Part shown: positions 1-6,153 of the stretch, piece after piece | How positions within the stretch are numbered: position 1 is the first letter of the stretch | How the letters are laid out: the number at the start of each line of letters is the position of its first letter | Assembly (NCBI GenBank): GCA_018896985.1 | Contig: JAHILQ010000195.1 | Coordinates: 1-10,686, forward strand | Reading direction: 5' to 3' | Length of the DNA: 10,686 nucleotides | Source of the DNA: Nitrospinota bacterium | GTDB lineage: Bacteria > Nitrospirota > Thermodesulfovibrionia > Thermodesulfovibrionales > UBA1546 | The notes under the pieces: model-generated | What the model was told of the DNA's origin: nothing | Database searches by the model: none | Seen by the model: only the letters and a program-made list of their open reading frames with translations | Made by a program: the position numbers and the translations under genes

Positions 1-884
1 CCTGCCTTAATGCCCTTTTCCCTGAAACTGTCAACAACATCCTTTGAGGTTCCGGCTGCAGAATTGAGTATGACAAGTCCAACCTCGGCGTCATCAAGCC
101 TGTATGTCTCAAACAGGCCATATTTTCTCCCGCTGAGCTTTGCAAAATCATCGGCAACCTTAAGGACAACATCCTTTACCTTTGACATCACCTCGTGCTG
201 CGCCCTCTTAAACTCCATATAATAATCGGGCAATATCAGAGGCCCTATGCTCTTTGGATGTTCAATATCCAGGAGTGGATTAACCTGTTTATATTCTCCT
301 GCAAAATCCCTGACCTCATTATCCTCAAGGTATTCTATCCTTTCTATGGAATGGCTTATTATAAAGCCGTCAAGACAGACCATCACCGGCAGTCTTATAT
401 CAAGATGCTCTGCAATGCAGAATGCCTGAATCGCATTATCATAGGCATCCTGCGCATTCTCGGACCATAACTGTATCCATCCTGAATCCCTTGCGCCCAT
501 AGCGTCAGAGTGGTCCCCGTGAATATTCAGCGGCGCAGACAATGCCCTGTTGACCACAGGCATTACAATAGGAAGCCTCATCCCTGAAGCTACAAAAAGC
601 ATCTCCCACATAAGGGCAAGCCCGGGGCCTGATGTGGCTGTGATAACCCTGCCTCCGGCAGCAGATGCGCCTATGCAGCAGCTCATTGCGCTGTGTTCGC
701 TTTCAACAAGTATAATTTCTGTTTTTACTTCTCCATCGTTTACAAAACTCGCAAACCTCTGCATCATATCTGTCTGAGGAGTTATCGGATATGCAGCGCA
801 CACGTCAGGGTTCACCTGCCTCAATGCCTCTGCAACAGCCTCGTTTCCTGTAACCGCAACTATTCTTCCAGATTTCTGGGCCAT
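1..884 (-). CDS. porA: Pyruvate/2-oxoacid:ferredoxin oxidoreductase alpha subunit (3' end outside window)
   Basis: Alpha subunit of a four-subunit type 2-oxoacid:ferredoxin oxidoreductase, which oxidises pyruvate (or another 2-oxoacid) with CoA to acyl-CoA and CO2 and reduces ferredoxin in the cytoplasm. About 294 N-terminal residues are present; the gene runs off the left edge. Visible family motifs are YPITP (residues 32-36), SEHSAM (62-67, holding the likely catalytic glutamate near the thiamine ring) and TSGPGLALM (84-92). The start ATG (884-882) overlaps the porD stop as TAATG, so translation is probably coupled. The gene order gamma-delta-alpha implies that beta (porB, the TPP-binding subunit) follows outside the window. 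Pyruvate as substrate is inferred from the subunit set; a 2-ketoisovalerate or other oxoacid enzyme is not excluded. Confidence 0.93.
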   Translation of the reverse strand, partial: MAQKSGRIVAVTGNEAVAEALRQVNPDVCAAYPITPQTDMMQRFASFVNDGEVKTEIILVESEHSAMSCCIGASAAGGRVITATSGPGLALMWEMLFVASGMRLPIVMPVVNRALSAPLNIHGDHSDAMGARDSGWIQLWSENAQDAYDNAIQAFCIAEHLDIRLPVMVCLDGFIISHSIERIEYLEDNEVRDFAGEYKQVNPLLDIEHPKSIGPLILPDYYMEFKRAQHEVMSKVKDVVLKVADDFAKLSGRKYGLFETYRLDDAEVGLVILNSAAGTSKDVVDSFREKGIKA

Positions 885-1177
885 TATTTCCCCTCCTCTT
901 CCATGACTATCGCCTTGTTACCTTTTTTCCCCGGACACTCAAGGGCGCATATCCCGCATCCCTTGCAATAGTCATAATCAAATTCTGCCCTTTTGCCGTC
1001 TTTCACCTTAACAGCCATATCAGGGCAGTAAATCCAGCAAAGCAGACACTGAATACAGTTTTCCTCTATCCACTTGGGCCTATATGCCCTCCACGAGCCT
1101 GTCTTGAATTCTAAAGCGCTGCCTGCCTCTAAAATAACAGCGCCCTGAGTAACCTCTTTCCATCCCTTAAGTTTCAT
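884..1177 (-). CDS. porD: Pyruvate/2-oxoacid:ferredoxin oxidoreductase delta subunit (2x[4Fe-4S])
   Basis: A 97-residue ferredoxin-like delta subunit that passes electrons from the TPP site of the oxidoreductase to free ferredoxin. Two complete CxxCxxCxxxC clusters are visible: C41, C44, C47, C51 and C71, C74, C77, C81, each followed by proline as in bacterial 2[4Fe-4S] ferredoxins. The N-terminal part (GWKEV, SWRAYRPKW) is the usual delta-subunit extension that docks on the complex. It overlaps porG by 4 bp (ATGA at 1174-1177) and porA by 1 bp, so all three are translated from one message. The length is typical. Confidence 0.95.
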   Translation of the reverse strand: MKLKGWKEVTQGAVILEAGSALEFKTGSWRAYRPKWIEENCIQCLLCWIYCPDMAVKVKDGKRAEFDYDYCKGCGICALECPGKKGNKAIVMEEEGK

Positions 1178-1749
1178 CCTTCTCTTACCTCCCCGTATCC
1201 ACGCCTTGTCGCTTCAAGATTTCCGTCTATTATCTTCTGGGAAAATTTCTTGCCGAAGCTCTTCCTGACATCTTCAAGAAGATTATCCAGAGTAACAATA
1301 TTGGTTGCCTTGCATATGGCGCCAAGCATGGGAGCATTCGGCAGCGCCCTTCCGATGCAGTCTATTGCTATCTTTGTAGCATCAACTGTAAAAACCTTTT
1401 GTTCAGGTTTTGCTTTGAGCTTCGCCCTTATTTCTTCCGGATTCTTAGATGTGTTAACGAGAAAAATTGCATCTTTTGTAGCGCCTTCAGCAACGTTGAT
1501 GCTGTCAAGCAATGTAGCGTCAACAATACTTACAATCTGAGGATTCAAAACAGGACAGTGCATCCTGAGTTCTTTAGAACTAATCCTGTTATATGCCCTC
1601 AGAGGCGCTCCAGCCCTTTCAGGCCCGTATTCAGGAAAAGCCTGAACATACCTTCCTCCACTCAAACATGCGTCAGCAAGCACCTTTGCAGCAGTGACAG
1701 TCCCCTGACCACCCCTGCCATGCCATCTAATCTCAACCATATCAGCCAT
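1174..1749 (-). CDS. porG: Pyruvate/2-oxoacid:ferredoxin oxidoreductase gamma subunit
   Basis: Gamma subunit (191 residues) of the same oxidoreductase, the domain thought to bind CoA. The glycine-rich GRGGQGTV (11-18) and the PEYGPERAGAP segment (from residue 39) are hallmarks of the POR/KOR gamma family. It is the first gene of the operon: the ATG at 1749-1747 is preceded by a good Shine-Dalgarno (GGAGGG, minus strand, 1755-1760) with a 5-nt spacer and by a promoter-like sequence at 1777-1806. The 3' end overlaps porD by 4 bp. Length is normal for a stand-alone gamma subunit. Confidence 0.94.
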   Translation of the reverse strand: MADMVEIRWHGRGGQGTVTAAKVLADACLSGGRYVQAFPEYGPERAGAPLRAYNRISSKELRMHCPVLNPQIVSIVDATLLDSINVAEGATKDAIFLVNTSKNPEEIRAKLKAKPEQKVFTVDATKIAIDCIGRALPNAPMLGAICKATNIVTLDNLLEDVRKSFGKKFSQKIIDGNLEATRRGYGEVREG

Positions 1750-1776
1750 TTTTTCCCTCCATAATAAAAGTCTATA

Positions 1777-1806
1777 ATTTTATCCGATTATCAGCTTATT
1801 TTGCAA
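1777..1806 (-). promoter_or_regulatory. Putative sigma70 promoter of the por operon
   Basis: Read on the minus strand, TTGCAA (1801-1806) as -35 is followed after 18 bp by TAAAAT (1777-1782) as -10, about 28 bp before the porG start. Spacing and position suit a housekeeping promoter. No operator is evident around it. The call is from sequence match only. Confidence 0.5.
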
Positions 1807-1864
1807 GTCATCAATCTTAGGCATATTTATTTTTGTGATGGGAGAATACAATATTTGAGCGCTT

Positions 1865-2042
1865 GACAGGGTTGGGTTGAACGACATCAGAGATTTTTCG
1901 TTCTCGTTCTTGGCGAATGGAGCGTTACAGCCGCAACTGTCTGAACCCGAAGGGTGAGTTTTGTCCCGAATGCTTTCGGGATAGCATAATGAGCCTTAGA
2001 ACGACAGAAAAATATCTGCAGAAAGTGAAAGCCGACCCTGTC
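1865..2042. repeat. Imperfect inverted-repeat element with central hairpin, mqnA-porG intergenic region
   Basis: The gap between mqnA and porG (1750-2098) holds the por promoter and then this element. The outer arms start with GACAGGGT (1865-1872) and end with ACCCTGTC (2035-2042). Inner parts of the arms also match in inverted orientation: CAGAGATTTTT...GTTCT near 1888-1905 against AGAACGA...AAAAATATCTG at 1998-2018. In the middle is a hairpin, TCCCGAA (1964-1970), TGCT loop, TTCGGGA (1975-1981), with no T-tract on either side, so it is not a standard terminator. It looks like a decayed MITE-like palindromic unit. An open frame across it (1917-2174) lacks a ribosome binding site and family features. 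Confidence 0.55.
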
Positions 2043-2098
2043 TGTAGCATCTTAGAAAACTGTCGCTATCTGCGATGGCGGCAGCCCGTGACTGTACC

Positions 2099-3043
2099 TC
2101 AAATCAATCTCAGTTCCTCTGAAAACTTCCTGAAAAGCTCAAGACCCTTTCTGTGTTCATCTCCGAAATCATAAGAGATGTTCTCCCAGTAAGTTATAAG
2201 CTCGGCCTCTGTTAAGATTCCTCTCATGGGGGATTGAAGGGCAATTTTTTTAAAGTTTTTCACTGCAAGTCTTTTCGCTTTGTTTAAATCCTTCTCAAAT
2301 CTCTCAAGGAGTTCAGGTTTTTCTCTACAGCAGTCTTTCTTGTAAATCCACAGCGCATAAGTAAACGATAGTCCCGTATGTTTATGCCATAGCTCACCGA
2401 GGTCATAGATATAAACCCCGTTAGAAAGGGAGGAATTACTCCCGACATAGATACCCACGCCCTTATAGGCGGGAACTCCCTGCCGAATTAAAAGGCTGGG
2501 CTTTCTAACGGGGTAAATAAGTTGAGAGTTTTGACTTTCACTTGTAACTTTCAACTTATAACTCTTGACCGCCTTTAATGCGTCATCGCCTATAAGAAGA
2601 CATGCATCTGCGGACTGAAGGCTGAATTCAGAATGTTGAAGGCTAATGTCTGCCGGTTTTAAATTGCACTTCACCTTAAAAAACTTTCTTAAAATTATCT
2701 CAAGAAGGACAACAGATGTCTCAGACTGGGACGACGTAAGAACCGACAGCCCGTTTAATTCCTCTATTGGTCTTCCGCTGAGAAGAATGATACTGCCGAC
2801 AGTCCCCATTGAACTTATTGAGTGGTCTTCTACAATTGCATATTCATCGCTGCATCTCAGATATTCTATGGATGACGAAGGACTGACATCAACCTCTCCC
2901 ACACGGAGCATACGGTTGAGAGCGGAAGGCACACCTTCTACAAATTCATATCCCGAGCAATCGCATTCACTCTCAAGCGTATAAAATATCGGGAACAGGT
3001 TTGCATAAGGAATTCTGCCTATCCTGAGTTTTTGCTGATTCAA
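2099..3043 (-). CDS. mqnA: Chorismate dehydratase MqnA (futalosine pathway), with in-frame insertion
   Basis: A 314-residue member of the MqnA/MqnD periplasmic-binding-protein-like fold. MqnA dehydrates chorismate to 3-[(1-carboxyvinyl)oxy]benzoate, the first step of the futalosine route to menaquinone. The N-terminal IGRIPYANLFPIF (8-20), the CLLIGDDALK segment (148-157) and YDLGELWHKHTGLSFTYALW (213-232) fit MqnA rather than MqnD. The start is TTG at 3043, with AGGGAG at 3049-3054 five bases upstream; the ATG at 3048 opens only a two-codon frame (ATG CTT TGA). The protein is about 35-45 residues longer than usual. The excess lies between LIGDDAL and YDLGEL: residues 160-171 come from heptamer repeats and 176-211 from a 98-bp palindromic element. 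Whether the enlarged protein is active cannot be told from sequence, but the frame is intact. Confidence 0.88.
   Translation of the reverse strand: MNQQKLRIGRIPYANLFPIFYTLESECDCSGYEFVEGVPSALNRMLRVGEVDVSPSSSIEYLRCSDEYAIVEDHSISSMGTVGSIILLSGRPIEELNGLSVLTSSQSETSVVLLEIILRKFFKVKCNLKPADISLQHSEFSLQSADACLLIGDDALKAVKSYKLKVTSESQNSQLIYPVRKPSLLIRQGVPAYKGVGIYVGSNSSLSNGVYIYDLGELWHKHTGLSFTYALWIYKKDCCREKPELLERFEKDLNKAKRLAVKNFKKIALQSPMRGILTEAELITYWENISYDFGDEHRKGLELFRKFSEELRLI
2412..2517. mobile_element. 98-bp MITE-like element inside mqnA, with 14-bp inverted ends and TAAA duplication
   Basis: ACCCCGTTAGAAAG (2415-2428) and CTTTCTAACGGGGT (2501-2514) are perfect inverted copies. Taking CCCC...GGGG (2416-2513, 98 bp) as the element, both sides are flanked by TAAA (2412-2415 and 2514-2517), which fits a 4-bp target-site duplication. 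Element plus one duplication is 102 bp, exactly 34 codons. Removing it in thought restores LIYIYDLGELW in MqnA. A small inner stem, GGGAG (2428-2432)/CTCCC (2439-2443), is also visible. There is no transposase; any movement would need one elsewhere in the genome. The family is not identified. Confidence 0.75.
2532..2566. repeat. Five 7-bp tandem repeats inside mqnA
   Basis: Consecutive heptamers TGACTTT, CACTTGT, AACTTTC, AACTTAT and AACTCTT (2532-2566) share a core CTT/ACTT pattern; on the coding strand they read as degenerate AAGTT units. They encode roughly residues 160-171 (KSYKLKVTSESQ) and directly precede the palindromic element. The same heptamer family recurs at 9524-9559. It resembles short heptanucleotide repeats known from cyanobacteria and other bacteria. 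Confidence 0.6.
2616..2644. repeat. Short direct repeat TGAAGGCT within mqnA
   Basis: TGAAGGCT occurs at 2616-2623 and again at 2637-2644, 21 bp apart, with a palindromic TGAATTCA (2623-2630) between. It encodes the repetitive SLQHSEFSLQS (residues 134-144) of MqnA. This may be a third low-complexity addition in the same gene, or chance; the evidence is modest. Confidence 0.3.
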
Positions 3044-3048
3044 AGCAT

Positions 3049-3054
3049 CTCCCT
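3049..3054 (-). promoter_or_regulatory. Ribosome binding site that supports the TTG start of mqnA
   Basis: AGGGAG on the minus strand lies 5 nt before the TTG at 3043-3041, and no in-frame ATG lies nearby upstream. Its outermost base is also the terminal base of the palindromic element at 3054-3123, so that repeat ends precisely at the ribosome binding site. Confidence 0.6.
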
Positions 3055-3123
3055 GTCACCCTGAACTTGTTTCAGGGTCTGCTTCTTGATTTCGTTAGAT
3101 GCTGAAATAAATTCAGCATGACA
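3054..3123. repeat. 70-bp double-hairpin repeat between bioD and mqnA
   Basis: The unit begins TGTCACCCTGAA (3054-3065) and ends TTCAGCATGACA (3112-3123); these ends are inverted copies with 10 of 12 matches. It contains two hairpins: ACCCTGAA (3058-3065)/TTCAGGGT (3071-3078) with a 5-nt loop, and ATGCTGAA (3099-3106)/TTCAGCAT (3112-3119) with a 5-nt loop. I recognise this TGTCA-CCTGAACTTGTTTCAGG type as a dispersed intergenic repeat seen in many bacterial genomes. No T-tract follows either hairpin. In RNA it would lie in the bioD-mqnA spacer and could affect message stability. Confidence 0.75.
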
Positions 3124-3149
3124 TACTCTCTGCACTGATTATGCCTCTT

Positions 3150-3854
3150 TTAAAGATACTTTCTGATAATTTCCATGTTCAGATTTCTTAAGACTGTTTT
3201 CTCAAACGCCTCATCCGACATATCATCAAGATAAGGGAAAATACCGATAAGCGGGACAGGACTGAGTTGTTCTATAACCTGAGGATTCGTCTTTTCTGCC
3301 ATGCTGCCTTCGGACTGATAGGAATAATTTATAATTATACCGGCAACATTGAGTCCTTCTTTCAGCGCATAATTTACTGTAAGCAATGTATGATTTATTG
3401 TTCCGAGTCCTGGCCTTGACACAACAACCAACGGAAGCCCCATTTCTCTGGCAAGGTCAATAATAAAGTAATCTTTGTTTATAGGCACTAATAGTCCTCC
3501 AACCCCCTCAACGATAATCGCCTGATACGTCCTTCCCAGTTTATCAAACGCTTTTCTTATCTTATTGAGATCAACTGTTGTTCCTTCCATTTCAGCGGAA
3601 ACCATTGGTGCGAGGGGATGTTCGAAACAGCATGGGGTTATATGGCTTACTGTCTCGTCCATGCGTGCAATCTCTTTCAGGAACATGCCGTCAGAAGGCA
3701 CCATTACGTTTCCCTCTTTGATACAGCCTGTTTCAACGGGCTTCATACCGCACGCCTTCACTCCAAGAAGACCCGCAGCCTTTATCAGCGCTGCTGCAAC
3801 TACGGTTTTGCCAACGCCTGTGTCAGTCCCGGTTACAAAAAAACCCTTTGCCAT
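3150..3854 (-). CDS. bioD: Dethiobiotin synthetase BioD
   Basis: ATP-dependent dethiobiotin synthetase (234 residues, normal length). It carboxylates 7,8-diaminopelargonate and closes the ureido ring, the step before biotin synthase. The P-loop GTDTGVGKT (9-17) is the BioD form; the lysine of KPVETG (37-42) binds the substrate carbamate region; PLAPMVSAE (79-87) and EGVGGLLVP (115-123) are further family motifs. The ATG at 3854 has an AGG-type Shine-Dalgarno a few bases upstream. It follows the fabG-like gene in the same direction, across a 165-bp spacer filled by a palindromic element. No BirA-like operator was recognised. Confidence 0.95.
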   Translation of the reverse strand: MAKGFFVTGTDTGVGKTVVAAALIKAAGLLGVKACGMKPVETGCIKEGNVMVPSDGMFLKEIARMDETVSHITPCCFEHPLAPMVSAEMEGTTVDLNKIRKAFDKLGRTYQAIIVEGVGGLLVPINKDYFIIDLAREMGLPLVVVSRPGLGTINHTLLTVNYALKEGLNVAGIIINYSYQSEGSMAEKTNPQVIEQLSPVPLIGIFPYLDDMSDEAFEKTVLRNLNMEIIRKYL

Positions 3855-3873
3855 TTAACCTCCCTCATCTATA

Positions 3874-4023
3874 ATAATGTGCTGGCGAGGAGTTTACCTT
3901 AAGCGGTTTCTTTTGCCGATAGTCCCTAAAACTCATTCCTGTAAAAAGAGGCAAAAGCCTCGGTGTCCCGATTTTATCGGGACGAGAATGAGCGTAGGAA
4001 AACTCCTTGTCATGGCACATTAT
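3874..4023. repeat. 150-bp nested palindromic element between fabG-like gene and bioD
   Basis: Outer arms ATAATGTGC (3874-3882) and GCACATTAT (4015-4023) are perfect inverted copies. Inside them AGGAGTTT (3888-3895) pairs with AAACTCCT (4000-4007), CTTTTGCC (3910-3917) with GGCAAAAG (3950-3957), and GTCCCGAT (3965-3972) with ATCGGGAC (3976-3983, 3-nt loop). CTCATTC (3932-3938) can also pair with GAATGAG (3986-3992), but this is incompatible with the CTTTTGCC stem, so two folds are possible. No T-tract follows. The stop codon of the upstream reductase (4020-4022) lies in the outer arm. It shares a TCGGGA...AATGAGC core with the element at 1865-2042. Confidence 0.6.
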
Positions 4024-4757
4024 ATAATCCTGCTATCAAGACAGAAAACCTGCCCTGTTATATTCTCCGCCGTTAAGAGACAGTTGATAAACCCAGCTGC
4101 ATCCTTCGGACTGGATAATTTCCCTGTAATACTCTCCATCTTTGCCGTCGTCATTGCTGCTTCCGATGCCTTTCCCATTTCAGTCTGCATATATCCCGGA
4201 AGCAGCGCATTAACTCTGATATTGTATTCAGCAAGCTCTTTCGCCGCAGTATAAGTCAGACCGAGAACCGCAGCCTTTGAGGCGCTGTATGCCGCCTGCC
4301 CCTCTCTTCCTTTAAGCCCTGAATACGAGGAGATATTTATAATATGGCCTCCTCCTGATTTTATCATAAAATGAGAGAATACCCTGATAGTATTGCAGCA
4401 TCCTTTAAGATTTACCCTCATAACCTCGTCCCATTCTTCCTCTTTCAGTTTAATCATCAAACCGTCCTTTGTTATCCCTGCGTTATTTACAAGGACATCC
4501 ACCCTTCCCCACTTCTCATAAACTGCCTCTGCCATTTTCTCTACCTGCCTGATATTACCGACATCAGCTTTTATTAATAGTGTATCTGATGTAATCTCAT
4601 CAGCCGCTTTCACCGCCTCTTTCTCTGATGCAAGGTAATTCACGGCAACATTGTAGCCGCTTTTCCCGAGCGTCAAGGCAATCTCTTTTCCGAGCCCCCT
4701 TGACGCTCCTGTAATAACCGCAACCTTCAATCCATTCTCCATCCAGAATTTTAACAT
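4020..4757 (-). CDS. FabG-like short-chain dehydrogenase/reductase (3-oxoacyl-ACP reductase type)
   Basis: A classical SDR of 245 residues or slightly fewer that probably uses NADPH to reduce a 3-oxoacyl-ACP or a related ketone. Visible are the cofactor motif TGASRGLG (16-23), NNAG (91-94), and the catalytic set N116, S144, Y157 and K161 (YSASK). The C-terminus reads GQVFCLDSR where FabG usually has GQV-x-x-DGG, so it may be a specialised paralogue. The longest frame starts at 4757, but no ribosome site precedes it. The TTG at 4730 (codon 10), with GGAG six bases upstream, gives a start KVAVITGASRG that matches FabG better; the ATG at 4742 is also possible. Co-direction with bioD suggests, but does not prove, a role in making the pimeloyl precursor of biotin. 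Confidence 0.85.
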   Translation of the reverse strand: MLKFWMENGLKVAVITGASRGLGKEIALTLGKSGYNVAVNYLASEKEAVKAADEITSDTLLIKADVGNIRQVEKMAEAVYEKWGRVDVLVNNAGITKDGLMIKLKEEEWDEVMRVNLKGCCNTIRVFSHFMIKSGGGHIINISSYSGLKGREGQAAYSASKAAVLGLTYTAAKELAEYNIRVNALLPGYMQTEMGKASEAAMTTAKMESITGKLSSPKDAAGFINCLLTAENITGQVFCLDSRII

Positions 4758-4769
4758 ATCTTTAAAAAC

Positions 4770-4796
4770 TTGAAGATTAGTGAAAAATGATATAAT
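4770..4796 (+). promoter_or_regulatory. Putative extended -10 promoter of the HIT-family gene
   Basis: TATAAT (4791-4796) is a consensus -10 and is preceded by TGA (4788-4790), giving the extended -10 form TGnTATAAT. A weak -35, TTGAAG (4770-4775), lies 15 bp upstream, a short spacer that extended -10 promoters tolerate. The HIT gene starts about 30 bp downstream. Confidence 0.6.
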
Positions 4797-4827
4797 TTTA
4801 TTGCATCACCATCTTAAGGAGACATTT

Positions 4828-5307
4828 ATGAAAGCCCTATGGGCGCCATGGAGAATGGAATACATACTCGGCAAAAAAGAGCCTGAGTGCATATTCTGTT
4901 CCTATCCGAAAAAAAAGAATGACAGGGAAAATCTGATTATATACAGAAGCAGTCATACCTTTGTGATGATGAACAAATACCCTTACAACAACGGGCATAT
5001 CATGGTCGTGCCTTACATCCACACATCAACAATAGATAATCTGACCGATGAAATCCTGCTGGATTTTATGAAAGTCACACAGCGCTCTTTAAAAAGCCTC
5101 AAAGAAATATTCAGGCCTGAAGGGTTTAATATAGGGATTAACATCGGCGCTGTTGCAGGAGCAGGAATGGAAGAGCATGTTCATCTGCATATGGTGCCGA
5201 GATGGGCTGGTGACACCAGCTTTATGTCAGTCTTTGGAGAGATAAGGGTAATACCTGAGCACATAATGGAGACATACGACAAACTGTATCCGATTTTTAA
5301 TAAGTAA
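4828..5307 (+). CDS. HIT-family protein (Ap4A phosphorylase/hydrolase-like)
   Basis: A 159-residue histidine-triad nucleotide-binding protein, likely acting on diadenosine polyphosphates or AMP conjugates. The catalytic triad HVHLH (H117, H119, H121) sits in the C-terminal half, and NNGHIMVVPYIH (54-65) is the usual preceding strand. The N-terminus LWAPWRMEYI (4-13) with C21-x-x-C24 matches the bacterial branch that includes mycobacterial Ap4A phosphorylase. The ATG at 4828 is chosen because AAGGAG lies 6 bases upstream (4816-4821) and the family starts here; a longer frame from GTG 4780 would begin inside the promoter. Its stop is 1 bp from the convergent mazG stop. Substrate specificity cannot be fixed from sequence. 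Confidence 0.9.
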   Translation: MKALWAPWRMEYILGKKEPECIFCSYPKKKNDRENLIIYRSSHTFVMMNKYPYNNGHIMVVPYIHTSTIDNLTDEILLDFMKVTQRSLKSLKEIFRPEGFNIGINIGAVAGAGMEEHVHLHMVPRWAGDTSFMSVFGEIRVIPEHIMETYDKLYPIFNK

Positions 5308-5308
5308 A

Positions 5309-6079
5309 CTACTTCTCCCTCTCCTTTGCCTCGTCCCAGAGGGCGTCCATCTGCTCAAGTGTCATATCAGAGAGATTTCTCTTCTTATCCGCTGCCTTCA
5401 TCTCGATATAGCGGAATCTTGAGATGAATTTGCTTATGGTCTTTCTCAGGGCATCCTCGGGATTGACGCCAACAAATCTGGAGATATTCACAAGCATGAA
5501 GAATATGTCTCCGAGTTCATCTTCTATCTCAGATTGTTTTTTCTTTTTAAGCGCTTTTTTGAACTCCTTAACCTCCTCTTCAAGCTTTTCAAGGACATCC
5601 TCTGTCTTTTCCCAGTCAAACCCTACTCTCGCAGCCTTTTTCTGAAGCTTATGCGCCCTCAGAAGTGACGGCAGCGCCTTCGGCACTCCTTCAAGAATTG
5701 ATTCCTTGTGCTTCCCCTCCCTCTTCTTTTCTTCATCCCACTGTTTTCGAAGCCCTTCCTTATTTTTATACTTCGCCTTTCCAAATACATGGGGATGGCG
5801 ATTTAACATTTTCCGGCTTATCTTTTCTATAACATCATCGAGATCAAATTCATTCCTTTCCTTTGCAAGCTGGCAGTGAAAGACTATCTGAAAGAGGAGA
5901 TCTCCAAGTTCTTCCTTTATTTTCTCACTGTCTCCTTCATCCAGAGCCTCAAGGACTTCATAAGTTTCCTCAAGAAGAAAGGGCTTAAGAGAATCCCTTG
6001 TCTGCTCCTTATCCCACGGACAGCCTTTATCCCCGCGGAGAGCGGACATTATATCTATGAGTTTTTTAATATCCGTCAT
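5309..6079 (-). CDS. mazG: Nucleoside triphosphate pyrophosphohydrolase MazG
   Basis: A 256-residue MazG with two tandem all-alpha NTP-PPase domains, normal for the bacterial enzyme, which hydrolyses (d)NTPs to NMP and pyrophosphate to clear non-canonical or excess nucleotides. Domain 1 has CPWD (20-23), the metal-binding EETYE (37-41) and EELGD (56-60), and HPHVFG (95-100). Domain 2 has EEEVKEF (167-173) and EDELGD (186-191). The ATG at 6079 has only a weak ribosome site (ATGAG). It converges with the HIT gene with 1 bp between stop codons and no hairpin terminator between them, so the two transcripts probably overlap. Confidence 0.94.
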   Translation of the reverse strand: MTDIKKLIDIMSALRGDKGCPWDKEQTRDSLKPFLLEETYEVLEALDEGDSEKIKEELGDLLFQIVFHCQLAKERNEFDLDDVIEKISRKMLNRHPHVFGKAKYKNKEGLRKQWDEEKKREGKHKESILEGVPKALPSLLRAHKLQKKAARVGFDWEKTEDVLEKLEEEVKEFKKALKKKKQSEIEDELGDIFFMLVNISRFVGVNPEDALRKTISKFISRFRYIEMKAADKKRNLSDMTLEQMDALWDEAKEREK

Positions 6080-6153
6080 CTCATTATGATAGCAGATTAA
6101 AAAGAAAGACTAACCAACAAAAATACAATTCAATCATTTCTATGTCAGACATG

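Noticed and set aside
1964..1981. Hairpin as rho-independent terminator of mqnA or por transcript
   Set aside because: Seven-bp stem is fine, but no T-tract follows on either strand; it fits a repeat core better.
1917..2174. Open frame of 85 codons on the plus strand
   Set aside because: It crosses a palindromic element and runs into the 3' end of mqnA on the other strand; there is no ribosome site and no recognisable family.
2532..2566. CRISPR-like array
   Set aside because: Units are 7 bp and contiguous with no spacers; a simple tandem repeat. No cas genes nearby.
3965..3983. Hairpin as terminator of the fabG-like gene
   Set aside because: No run of T on either side and nested within a larger inverted repeat, so read as part of the element.
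4780..4827. Longer N-terminus for the HIT protein from GTG 4780
   Set aside because: It would start upstream of the -10 box; ATG 4828 has AAGGAG at proper spacing and the family N-terminus.
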